Shown: piece by piece, positions 1-6,317 of the stretch
Layout: each line of letters opens with the position of its first letter
Numbering within the stretch: position 1 is the stretch's first letter
The notes under the pieces: model-generated
Database searches by the model: none
What the model was told of the DNA's origin: nothing
What the model saw: only the letters and a program-made list of their open reading frames with translations
Source of the DNA: an uncultured Lachnospiraceae bacterium
GTDB lineage: Bacteria > Bacillota > Clostridia > Lachnospirales > Lachnospiraceae
NCBI GenBank assembly: GCA_947177465.1
Contig: CAMWUP010000065.1
Location: 1-8,948 of the forward strand
Direction of reading: 5' to 3'
DNA: 8,948 nt
Position numbers and translations under genes: made by a program

Positions 1-402
1 ATGTATACACTGGGCAGCGGCTTTATTCCTTCCGCCAGTCATGCGGGAGGGCTTCGCTACCACGGCATGAGTTCCACCCTGTCCCAGCTCTATCATGACG
101 GGCTGATGGAAGCGGTAGCAGTAGAGCAGACAAGTGTGTTTGAGGCTGCACAGAAATTTGCGAGAATTGAGGGTATTCTGCCCGCTCCGGAGAGCAGTCA
201 TGCCATCCGTGTGGCAATCGATGAGGCGATGAAGTGCAAGGAGACGGGAGAGGAAAAGACCATCGTGTTTGGTCTTACCGGAACCGGCTACTTTGATATG
301 GTGGCATACCAGAAGTACAACGACGGGGAAATGTCCGATTACATCCCTACGGACGCAGATTTGCAGAAGGGCTTCGACGGACTTCCCAAGGTGGAAGCGT
401 AA
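1..402 (+). CDS. trpB: TrpB-like PLP-dependent enzyme (TrpB2 type), C-terminal part
   Basis: This is the last 133 residues of a tryptophan synthase beta-like enzyme; the 5' part lies outside the window. The ATG at base 1 is an internal methionine, because TrpB2 proteins are about 450 aa and this segment matches their C-terminal third. Visible marks are MYTLGSGFIPSASHAGGLRY near the start, a motif that TrpB2 proteins carry late in the chain, the EGILPAPESSHA stretch (about residues 58-69), and the C-terminal glycine-rich GLTGTGYFDM that precedes the PLP-binding end. The PLP lysine and phosphate loop are upstream and cannot be checked. TrpB2 enzymes condense indole with serine to make tryptophan, often without a TrpA partner, and no trpA is visible here. 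The gene ends in TAA, followed by a hairpin with a short T run, so it is probably transcribed separately from the restriction genes downstream. Confidence 0.9.
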   Translation: MYTLGSGFIPSASHAGGLRYHGMSSTLSQLYHDGLMEAVAVEQTSVFEAAQKFARIEGILPAPESSHAIRVAIDEAMKCKETGEEKTIVFGLTGTGYFDMVAYQKYNDGEMSDYIPTDADLQKGFDGLPKVEA

Positions 403-406
403 GCTG
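395..406 (+). repeat. 12-bp inverted repeat, left copy
   Basis: AAGCGTAAGCTG spans the stop codon of the trpB-like gene. Its exact reverse complement lies at 4292-4303, across the stop codon of the AraC gene. The pair brackets the restriction-modification island. The match is seen directly; its meaning is inferred. Confidence 0.6.
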
Positions 407-430
407 TTTTCTTAGGGGAAATGATATGTA

Positions 431-457
431 CAGAATCCACGCTCCGTCAGGATTCTG
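431..457 (+). other. Intergenic hairpin after trpB-like gene
   Basis: CAGAATCC (431-438) is the perfect complement of GGATTCTG (450-457), giving an 8-bp stem with an 11-nt loop. No T run follows, so it is not a standard terminator by itself. It sits 16 nt before the stronger terminator-like hairpin and may help transcription termination or 3'-end stability of the trpB-like mRNA. Confidence 0.4.
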
Positions 458-472
458 CTGTCGTGAATAAAC

Positions 473-506
473 GGCATAGTTGGAATTGCTCCGGCTATGC
501 CATTTT
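473..506 (+). terminator. Rho-independent-like terminator of the trpB-like gene
   Basis: GGCATAGTTGGA (473-484) pairs with TCCGGCTATGCC (490-501) in a 12-bp stem with two G-U wobbles and a 5-nt loop, followed by ATTTT. The T run is short (four), so termination may be partial. Its position 70 nt after the stop codon and ahead of the methylase operon fits a terminator separating the two units. No convincing sigma-70 promoter for the methylase operon was found between it and 562. Confidence 0.6.
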
Positions 507-550
507 ACAATTAGCGTTATAGAGGCAACACAAAAATCTTCTGGATAAAA

Positions 551-556
551 GAGGTG
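551..556 (+). promoter_or_regulatory. Ribosome binding site that fixes the first methylase start
   Basis: GAGGTG lies 6 nt before the ATG at 563. The in-frame GTG at 554 is part of this binding site, so the ATG at 563 is the better start. Confidence 0.7.
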
Positions 557-562
557 TTACGA

Positions 563-1585
563 ATGAGATTTATTGGAGGAAAGTCCAATTTATTGCCGGA
601 TATTCAAAATGTCATTGCAAGCTCAACAGTTAATGTAAGAACGGTAATTGATATTTTCTCCGGAAGCGGCGTTGTTTCTTCATATCTAAAGCAAAATAAC
701 TATAATGTCATAGGAAACGATATTATGTATTTCTCGTATGTGTTAAGCAGAGGAAATACTGCGTTAAATCATTTTCCCGCTTTTGGAAATCTGGATATAG
801 AGAATCCAATAGAATATCTGAATAATCTGACGATTGAAAATACAGATATTGTACTTGCCGACTGCTATATCTATCAACATTATTCACCCCATGATGACTG
901 TAATAGAATGTATTTTCAGAATGAAAATGCAGTCAAGATAGATATTATCAGAATCACGATTGAGGAATGGAAAAAAAATAATCTCATAAATGAGGATGAA
1001 TATTATTATCTGCTTGCGGCGTTAATTGCAGCGGTTCCTTATGTCAGTAATATAGCAGGCGTATATGGCGCTTATCTGAAGCACTGGGATGCGAGGACAA
1101 ATAACCGACTGTTACTGAGAGCGCCTGAATTAATCAACAATGGAGGTACGGCAGTCTTTTATAATCAGAATTGTGATGCCCTGCTTCCTGTTATAGCCGG
1201 AGATCTTCTCTATGCAGACCCGCCATACAATGCCAGACAATATCTGCCGAATTATCACGTGCTTGAGACAATAGCCAGATATGATAATCCGGTTATTCAT
1301 GGGGTGACCGGTATGCGGGAGTACGGGCAGCAAAAATCAGACTTTTGTACTGTCAGGGATGTGGAGAGTGCATTTAGAAGAATGATTGAAGCGGCAAATG
1401 TCAGGTATGTTTTAATCAGCTACAATAATGAAGGGCTTTTACCTACAGAAAGACTTTCTGCTATCTGTCAGGAATATGCGGTGAATCATTCTTTCCGCCT
1501 TCATGAAATGGATTATAGAAGATATAATAATGCCACAACGACGCAAAGAGACGTCATGGAGCAGTTATACTTTTTTGAAAAATAA
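563..1585 (+). CDS. D12-class adenine-N6 DNA methyltransferase, M.FokI N-terminal-domain type
   Basis: 340-aa methyltransferase that transfers a methyl group from S-adenosylmethionine to the N6 of adenine in its DNA target, protecting host sites from the endonuclease downstream. Motif X/N-terminal RFIGGKSNLL (residues 2-11), AdoMet-binding motif I DIFSGSG (30-36) and catalytic motif IV DPPY (219-222) occur in the alpha-class order. The segment ISNI/YGAYLKHWD-like (VSNIAGVYGAYLKHWD) and the stretch after DPPY (NARQYLPNYHVLETIARYD) resemble the N-terminal half of the double methylase M.FokI as I recall it. By that analogy it would methylate one strand of an asymmetric site, likely GGATG. It is first in a tight operon: the second methylase starts 12 nt after its stop. 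The start is the ATG at 563 rather than GTG 554, from the ribosome binding site. Codons are AT-rich compared with the flanking metabolic genes, which suggests transfer. No gene symbol is assigned. Confidence 0.9.
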   Translation: MRFIGGKSNLLPDIQNVIASSTVNVRTVIDIFSGSGVVSSYLKQNNYNVIGNDIMYFSYVLSRGNTALNHFPAFGNLDIENPIEYLNNLTIENTDIVLADCYIYQHYSPHDDCNRMYFQNENAVKIDIIRITIEEWKKNNLINEDEYYYLLAALIAAVPYVSNIAGVYGAYLKHWDARTNNRLLLRAPELINNGGTAVFYNQNCDALLPVIAGDLLYADPPYNARQYLPNYHVLETIARYDNPVIHGVTGMREYGQQKSDFCTVRDVESAFRRMIEAANVRYVLISYNNEGLLPTERLSAICQEYAVNHSFRLHEMDYRRYNNATTTQRDVMEQLYFFEK

Positions 1586-1597
1586 AGGAGGAATTAC

Positions 1598-2455
1598 ATG
1601 TCATATGACAAATCACCTCTGAATTATATTGGGGGCAAATATAAAATGCTTCCTAAAATTATGAAGTTTTTTCCATCCGGAATCCATACCATGTATGATT
1701 TATTTGCAGGCGGGTGTGATGTATGTACCAATATTACGGCAAACCGGATATTTGCAAATGATATCAATTTTTTTGTGATAGATATATACAGAGCATTTCA
1801 GAATATGACAATAGAAGCACTTCTGGATACAATTGACGGTATTATTACCCGGTGGAATTTAAATATGACAAATGAAGAGGGATATCTTGCTTTCAGAAGT
1901 CATTATAATGCAATTCCGGTTGAACAGCGCAGCCCTATAGAGTTATATGTACTGGTCTGCTACTCTTTTAATTATCAGTTTCGTTTTAACAGCAGCAGGG
2001 AGTTTAACAATCCTTTTGGACGCGATAGGAGCAGTTTTAATCCGAGAATGCGTGAAAATCTGATTGTATTTCATGAAAAGCTTGGAAATATAAGGTTTTC
2101 AAGTGATAATTTCCACGATTTAGATTTGCAGTTTCTGGGACAGGGAGATTTTCTTTATGCGGACCCGCCTTATCGTATTACGACGGCAAGCTATAATGAC
2201 GGAAGAAGAGGATTTGAGGGGTGGTCATTAGAGGATGATTTGTACTTGTTTGATTTGCTGGACAGGCTGGACAGACAGGGGGCTAAATTTGCGCTGTCAA
2301 ATGTGACAGAACACAAAGGAAATCGCAATTCTGAGCTTATCAGATGGAAAAGGCAGTATCATACCCACAGGATTCATTATAATTACAACAATAGTAACTA
2401 TCATGCGCAAAATACGGAGCAGGTAACAAGAGAAGTTTTGATAACAAACTATTAA
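1598..2455 (+). CDS. Dam-like D12-class adenine-N6 DNA methyltransferase, M.FokI C-terminal-domain type
   Basis: 285-aa second methylase of the system. It shows SPLNYIGGKYKML (residues 6-18), motif I DLFAGG (34-39) and catalytic DPPY (189-192), again in alpha-class order, plus NYQFRFNSSREFNNPFGRDR, which is typical of D12 enzymes and very like the C-terminal half of M.FokI. In FokI the two methylase domains each modify adenine on a different strand of GGATG/CATCC, because the site is asymmetric; the same division of labour is inferred here between this protein and its upstream neighbour. Translation starts at an ATG 6 nt after AAGGAGG, which overlaps the stop codon of the first methylase. The endonuclease starts 11 nt after this gene ends. 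The DPPY sites of both enzymes look intact. Confidence 0.92.
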   Translation: MSYDKSPLNYIGGKYKMLPKIMKFFPSGIHTMYDLFAGGCDVCTNITANRIFANDINFFVIDIYRAFQNMTIEALLDTIDGIITRWNLNMTNEEGYLAFRSHYNAIPVEQRSPIELYVLVCYSFNYQFRFNSSREFNNPFGRDRSSFNPRMRENLIVFHEKLGNIRFSSDNFHDLDLQFLGQGDFLYADPPYRITTASYNDGRRGFEGWSLEDDLYLFDLLDRLDRQGAKFALSNVTEHKGNRNSELIRWKRQYHTHRIHYNYNNSNYHAQNTEQVTREVLITNY

Positions 2456-2466
2456 AGGAGGTTATT

Positions 2467-4269
2467 ATGGCGGTTAGGAGAACTTTTGGCTGGGTTCAAA
2501 ATCCGGGTGATTTAAAAAAGTTGAAGAAGGTGGTAAGCATTTTTCAATCGGGCTCTGCGGAAAATCGTTGGCTGACAGGAACAAGGCTGCCATTGTTACT
2601 TCGGTTTGAGCTGATTAGTAATGCGGATTATGCTCTCTTTATAGCAGAATTATCAAAGCCAATCATTGAAATTGATTATAGCACGCTAAAAGGAAAAGGT
2701 TCCGGTTCCAAAAGTAGAAAAGATGCACTTTGTACCGGCATCATTCAGGCGGTCATAGATGCGCAGCAAAATAAAACTTACATAGATGCGGCAGGAATCA
2801 CAGAAACTTTAAAAAAGCCATATACGGATGACTGGTCTGCGGAAGGATATTTGCGGTGGGCTATTTCCTGTGGTCTTATTGAATATATAAGCGCAGATGA
2901 CAAATGTAGAATTACGCCGCTGGGAATGGAGCTGGCAAATGCGGCGGACGGTTCTGGCGAAGAAAAAGCGGCACTATCTAAGGCATTATTATCTTATCCT
3001 CCCGTCATAAGGATTCTGACTCTCTTACAAGAAAATGAGAAACAGACAAAATTTGAGTTAGGCAGCCGTCTTGGATTTAAAGGTGAGATGGGATTTACCT
3101 CCATTCCGCAGGAGGTTTATTTATGCGATTATTGCGAGGCTGTAACATCTGCTGAAAAATCGGCAGTCAGGAGTAATGATGAAGGCGATTCAGACAAATA
3201 CGCAAGAGGAATTGCAAGCTGGTGCGCCCAGATGGGATGGATTGTGTCGTCAAATGAAGATGTAACAGGAACATACAGAGGAAACACATACACGGCGGCA
3301 TTACAAAAATATTCCATTACGCGTGCCGGAGAAAAAGCGATTGAAAAAGCAAGAGGTAATTCAAGCAAACCAAGACTGCCGAGGATTGTAATGTTTGAAA
3401 TGCTGGCATCTAATAAGGCGCATGGCGCGGATTATCTAAGGTATCAGCGGGCTTGTATTCTCAAAGCTTTTTCTACAACAGAAAAGACATTGGCGCAATT
3501 ACAAAATGCATTGAAAGGGTATGATTTGGAGATAGATACAGCGGCGATAAAGGACCATATAGACGGTTTAAGGTCTATTGGTATTGAAATTGCGCGGCGA
3601 GGAGATAAATATAGACTGCTTGATAAAATTGAGCGTTTAGAATTGCCTCCACGTTCCACATGCGTCAAAGATGATGTGAATGATATTATTGACAGAGTTC
3701 GGAGGATGCTTACACATCTTGACCATAAATACCTTATTCTGATTGACCTTGCGTACAGCGATGCTGCATCAAGAACAAAGAAAAATGCAGACGCCCGTGA
3801 GTTTGAAATACAGACGGCAGATTTATTTACAAATGAGTTGTCCTTTCACGGCATGAGATTAGGCGACGCAAACAGACCGGATGCGATTGTCTCTTATGGT
3901 GCAAACGGAACAATCATTGACAACAAGTCATATAAAGACGGATTTTCTATTAACCGCGGCAGTGCAGACGAAATGTGCCGGTACATCAATGAAAATATGC
4001 TGCGTTCTACCGCCCTTAATCCTAATAAGTGGTGGGAAAACTTTGATTCGGGAGTGACAGTATATACATTCTTATTCATAACCTCTTACCTTAAGGGCGG
4101 GTTTGAAAAACAGTTAGAGTATATTTCCACAGCCAATTCTGGTATAAAGGGAGCTGCCATAGGAGTCGAAAGTCTGCTGTACTTTGCAGAGGGAATGAAG
4201 AGCCGTAAATATAGCAGCGCCGACTTTTATAACAGCTTTCATAACAGAGAAATGGTATTTACGATATAA
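2467..4269 (+). CDS. FokI-like Type IIS restriction endonuclease
   Basis: 600-aa endonuclease, close to the roughly 580 aa of FokI and resembling it from end to end. The N-terminal DNA-recognition part carries RTFGWVQNPG (residues 5-14), LSYPPVIRILTLL (about 175-187) with LTKF/LGF-like segments after it, and SNDEGDSDKYAR (236-247), which aligns with the FokI loop bearing E220 and K225 (here E239, K244). The C-terminal cleavage domain is of the PD-(D/E)xK type, with D472 and D485-N-K487 matching FokI D450, D467 and K469. D501 and R505 match the FokI dimer-interface residues D483 and R487, so cleavage by transient dimerisation is expected. All key residues seem present, so it is probably active. 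It would cut at a distance from an asymmetric site, plausibly GGATG. The start ATG follows AAGGAGG by 5 nt. It is last in the operon, after both methylases, and no controller gene is visible. FokI numbering is from memory. Confidence 0.93.
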   Translation: MAVRRTFGWVQNPGDLKKLKKVVSIFQSGSAENRWLTGTRLPLLLRFELISNADYALFIAELSKPIIEIDYSTLKGKGSGSKSRKDALCTGIIQAVIDAQQNKTYIDAAGITETLKKPYTDDWSAEGYLRWAISCGLIEYISADDKCRITPLGMELANAADGSGEEKAALSKALLSYPPVIRILTLLQENEKQTKFELGSRLGFKGEMGFTSIPQEVYLCDYCEAVTSAEKSAVRSNDEGDSDKYARGIASWCAQMGWIVSSNEDVTGTYRGNTYTAALQKYSITRAGEKAIEKARGNSSKPRLPRIVMFEMLASNKAHGADYLRYQRACILKAFSTTEKTLAQLQNALKGYDLEIDTAAIKDHIDGLRSIGIEIARRGDKYRLLDKIERLELPPRSTCVKDDVNDIIDRVRRMLTHLDHKYLILIDLAYSDAASRTKKNADAREFEIQTADLFTNELSFHGMRLGDANRPDAIVSYGANGTIIDNKSYKDGFSINRGSADEMCRYINENMLRSTALNPNKWWENFDSGVTVYTFLFITSYLKGGFEKQLEYISTANSGIKGAAIGVESLLYFAEGMKSRKYSSADFYNSFHNREMVFTI

Positions 4270-4290
4270 GGGGACTTTTATGCGCCGCCG

Positions 4291-5169
4291 TCAGCTTACG
4301 CTTAAGCCCGCGTACTTTTTGGGGGAAATGCCCACAGCCTTTGTAAATGCCTTGAAAAAATTACTGTAGTCGGAGAAGCCGCTTTTTTCAAAGGCTTCAT
4401 TGACACTTGCGCCTTCGTTTAAAAGCGCTTTGGCAATACTGATTCGTCTGGCGGTAATATATTTATTTATGGTTGTGCCTGTTGCCGACTTGAAGATACG
4501 GCATATGTAGGATTCGCTTAAAAAGAATTCGCCTGCCAGCGTATCAATCGTGATGGGGGTTGCGATATTGCGGTTGATATAGGAAAGAATGTCGTCAACC
4601 TGATGATTGTATTTATAGCCTGCCGCTTCCTTATCAGGCGTTTGCGCTGTCTGTTTGTGACAGGAAGTCTTAAACAGGGAATTAATCATGACAATCAGCT
4701 CCATAAAGGCAGCCTGCTCGATAATATCATGTGCATAACCTTTGGCAGAAATCATTTTGTCAATAAAATATAAAAACCGTTTCTGATGCACCCTGCTCAG
4801 AGAAAGCTTGTGTGTCACTCTGCTCTGTCGGTAGGAAAAACAGTAGTCCAAATCAGTTTCGGCACTGGAGAGTGATTTCAGGTATTCTGGGTGTATGGAA
4901 AGCACGATGCGCTCATGGACACAGCTGTCTATCTGCGTCAGCTTGTGGCTTTCGTACTGGTTGATGATGAAAAGGTCCCCGGGGGCAATGCTGTAAAAGC
5001 GGTTGTCTATCAAAAACTGCCTGCCGCCGGAAATGGAGTAGTACAACTCATAGCAGTCATGGATATGCATGTCCATGGCTTTTTCTTCTTTGTAGAGATG
5101 TGCAATGGAAAAGGTGTGTGTGGCAAGACAGTTTTCGATTGCCTGCCTGCAGGAGGTCAGTTCTTCCAT
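4291..5169 (-). CDS. AraC-family transcriptional regulator with N-terminal cupin sensor
   Basis: 292-aa one-component regulator. The N-terminal half (about residues 20-110) looks like an AraC-type cupin sugar-binding domain, with HIHDCYELYYSISGG (about 35-49) and FLIDNRFYSIAPGDLFIINQ. The C-terminal part (about 188-290) holds two helix-turn-helix motifs: ITIDTLAGEFFLSESYICRI and ASVNEAFEKSGFSDYSNFFK, ending in the family's GISPKKYAG signature. The start ATG follows AAGGA by 5 nt. The gene is divergent from kduI across a 280-nt control region, so by standard context logic it likely activates the kdu operon in response to a uronate or a degradation intermediate; the effector cannot be read from the sequence. 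Its 3' end converges on the restriction endonuclease gene only 21 nt away, with no clear terminator between. Confidence 0.9.
   Translation of the reverse strand: MEELTSCRQAIENCLATHTFSIAHLYKEEKAMDMHIHDCYELYYSISGGRQFLIDNRFYSIAPGDLFIINQYESHKLTQIDSCVHERIVLSIHPEYLKSLSSAETDLDYCFSYRQSRVTHKLSLSRVHQKRFLYFIDKMISAKGYAHDIIEQAAFMELIVMINSLFKTSCHKQTAQTPDKEAAGYKYNHQVDDILSYINRNIATPITIDTLAGEFFLSESYICRIFKSATGTTINKYITARRISIAKALLNEGASVNEAFEKSGFSDYSNFFKAFTKAVGISPKKYAGLSVS
4292..4303 (-). repeat. 12-bp inverted repeat, right copy
   Basis: CAGCTTACGCTT on the plus strand is the exact reverse complement of bases 395-406. It covers the last codons and stop of the AraC gene, 22 nt after the endonuclease stop codon. 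Confidence 0.6.
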
Positions 5170-5212
5170 GGTGCGTCCTTTCTGAAAAATTCTGTAGCGT
5201 TTCTTTTATTTT

Positions 5213-5241
5213 ATTATAGTTCAAGTGTTCAATATATGCAA
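5213..5241 (-). promoter_or_regulatory. Candidate araC-family gene promoter
   Basis: On the minus strand, TATAAT (5213-5218) lies 17 bp from a weak -35 TTGCAT (5236-5241). The -10 is a perfect consensus and the spacing is optimal. The predicted transcript starts around 5206 and has a short leader before the ATG at 5169. Confidence 0.5.
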
Positions 5242-5256
5242 TATTTTGACCAATAT
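5230..5256. repeat. Three CAATAT boxes in the divergent control region
   Basis: CAATAT occurs at 5230-5235, 5239-5244 and 5251-5256; the last two extend to similar CAATATTTTGAC and CAATATTTGAA. AraC-family proteins often bind short direct repeats upstream of target promoters. These overlap the -35 region of the araC promoter and lie about 115 bp upstream of the kduI -10, so they are candidate operators. AT-rich chance repetition is possible. Confidence 0.3.
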
Positions 5257-5370
5257 TTGAATAGAATGAGATAATTCGGTCATGTATAATATCATTAAGC
5301 GGTGCGGTAAGGTTTTCTGTACAAATAGCATAAAAACCGCAGAAAAGGTATGGTATTTGATGGAAGATTA

Positions 5371-5379
5371 TGCTATAAT
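5371..5379 (+). promoter_or_regulatory. kdu operon promoter with extended -10
   Basis: TGCTATAAT is a perfect extended -10 (TGnTATAAT). No good -35 lies 17 bp upstream (TGGTAT at 5351-5356), which fits a promoter needing an activator such as the divergent AraC protein. Transcription would begin near 5386, leaving a leader of about 64 nt. A second TGTATAAT at 5283-5290 is a weaker alternative. Confidence 0.6.
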
Positions 5380-5393
5380 GTAAGCACTTACAT
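5378..5393. promoter_or_regulatory. cre-like / LacI-family operator palindrome
   Basis: ATGTAAG-CA-CTTACAT is a 7-bp inverted repeat with a 2-bp centre. The core TGTAAGCACTTACA fits the Bacillus cre consensus TGWNANCGNTNWCA at every fixed position but the central G. It overlaps the last bases of the -10 and the likely start point, where a bound CcpA or other LacI-family repressor would block transcription. Confidence 0.5.
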
Positions 5394-5410
5394 GAGAAAT
5401 TATCAAAAAG

Positions 5411-5425
5411 GGCAGCTTGGCTGCC
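5411..5425 (+). other. Leader hairpin before kduI
   Basis: GGCAGC-TTG-GCTGCC is a perfect 6-bp stem with a 3-nt loop, flanked by AAAAAG on both sides, ending 9 nt before the AGGAG ribosome binding site at 5434-5438. It may protect the 5' end of the mRNA or influence initiation. No T run follows, so it is not an attenuator of the usual kind. Confidence 0.4.
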
Positions 5426-5449
5426 AAAAAGAAAGGAGTGTAGGCAGGC

Positions 5450-6310
5450 GTGGAACTGAGAACAGCAGTATCACCCAGAGATGTAAAGCATTATACCACG
5501 GAGCGTCTGCGGGAGGAATTTCTGATTCAGAATCTGTTTGTCCCGGGCGAGATTAAGCTGGTATACAGCCACATTGACAGAATTATTACGGGAGCGGCGG
5601 TACCCGTGGAGCCTCTTGTGCTGACAGCAGGAGACGAGCTTCGTGCGGAGTACTTCTGCCAGAGAAGAGAGCTGGGAGTCATCAACATTGGCGGTGCCGG
5701 AACCATCACAGTAGATGGAAGGGCTTACAAGGTAGGATTTAAGGAAGCCATGTATATTGGCATGGGCTCTAAGGAAATTATCTTTGCCAGTGAAGACGGA
5801 GGAAATCCGGCTAAGTTCTATTTAAACAGTGCTCCGGCACACAGAACCTGTCCCACGGTGCTGATTAAACCGGAGGGAGAGCCTGAAGAGGGAGTTGTCA
5901 TTGTAAAGAATGAAAATAAGGTTGAACTGGGAAGCTTAGAGGATGCCAACCACAGGGTTATCTGCAAATACATCCTGCCCGGACAGGTAGAAAGCTGCCA
6001 GTTGGAAATGGGCATGACGAAGCTGGAGCCAGGAAGCGTCTGGAATACAATGCCCTGCCATACACACGACAGGCGTATGGAGGTATACCTCTACTTTGAG
6101 ATGCCAGAAGATGCCTTTGTGATGCATTATATGGGAGAGCCGAATGAGACAAGGCATATTGTGATGCGCAACGAAGAGGCGGTTATTTCCCCGAGCTGGT
6201 CCATTCACTCAGGATGTGGTTCCAGAGCCTATACCTTTATCTGGGGTATGGTCGGAGAGAATCAGGACTTTGACGATATGGACGGCGTTGCGATGAAGGA
6301 TTTAATGTAA
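5450..6310 (+). CDS. kduI: 5-dehydro-4-deoxy-D-glucuronate isomerase (KduI)
   Basis: 286-aa cupin-type isomerase that converts 4-deoxy-L-threo-5-hexosulose uronate (from unsaturated uronates) into 3-deoxy-D-glycero-2,5-hexodiulosonate, in the cytoplasm. It resembles E. coli KduI (278 aa) throughout: VYSHIDRI near residue 38, RRELGVINIGGAGTITVDG (about 72-90), CHTHDRRMEVYLYF and SPSWSIHSG. The zinc ligands H204, H206, E211 and H253 correspond to H196, H198, E203 and H245 of the E. coli enzyme with a constant offset of eight. It starts at GTG 5450, preceded by AGGAG with a long 11-nt gap; both features suggest modest initiation. It is the first gene of the operon, divergent from the AraC regulator, and is separated from kduD by an unusual palindromic element. 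Confidence 0.96.
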   Translation: MELRTAVSPRDVKHYTTERLREEFLIQNLFVPGEIKLVYSHIDRIITGAAVPVEPLVLTAGDELRAEYFCQRRELGVINIGGAGTITVDGRAYKVGFKEAMYIGMGSKEIIFASEDGGNPAKFYLNSAPAHRTCPTVLIKPEGEPEEGVVIVKNENKVELGSLEDANHRVICKYILPGQVESCQLEMGMTKLEPGSVWNTMPCHTHDRRMEVYLYFEMPEDAFVMHYMGEPNETRHIVMRNEEAVISPSWSIHSGCGSRAYTFIWGMVGENQDFDDMDGVAMKDLM

Positions 6311-6317
6311 CTAAAAG

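Noticed and set aside
1..3. ATG at base 1 as a true gene start
   Set aside because: The sequence matches an internal part of TrpB2 proteins, so the gene begins upstream of the window.
554..562. GTG start of the first methylase at 554
   Set aside because: The GTG is part of the GAGGTG ribosome binding site for ATG 563, and the family begins with MRFIG-like sequence.
4891..5274. 127-aa plus-strand frame opposite the araC gene
   Set aside because: It is antisense to a clear AraC-family gene, has no ribosome binding site and no recognisable domain.
5300..5346. TTTTCTG (5313-5319) / CAGAAAA (5340-5346) inverted repeat as a riboswitch or attenuator
   Set aside because: The stem is 7 bp, A/T-rich, with a 20-nt loop, and it lies upstream of the likely transcription start; chance is a sufficient explanation.
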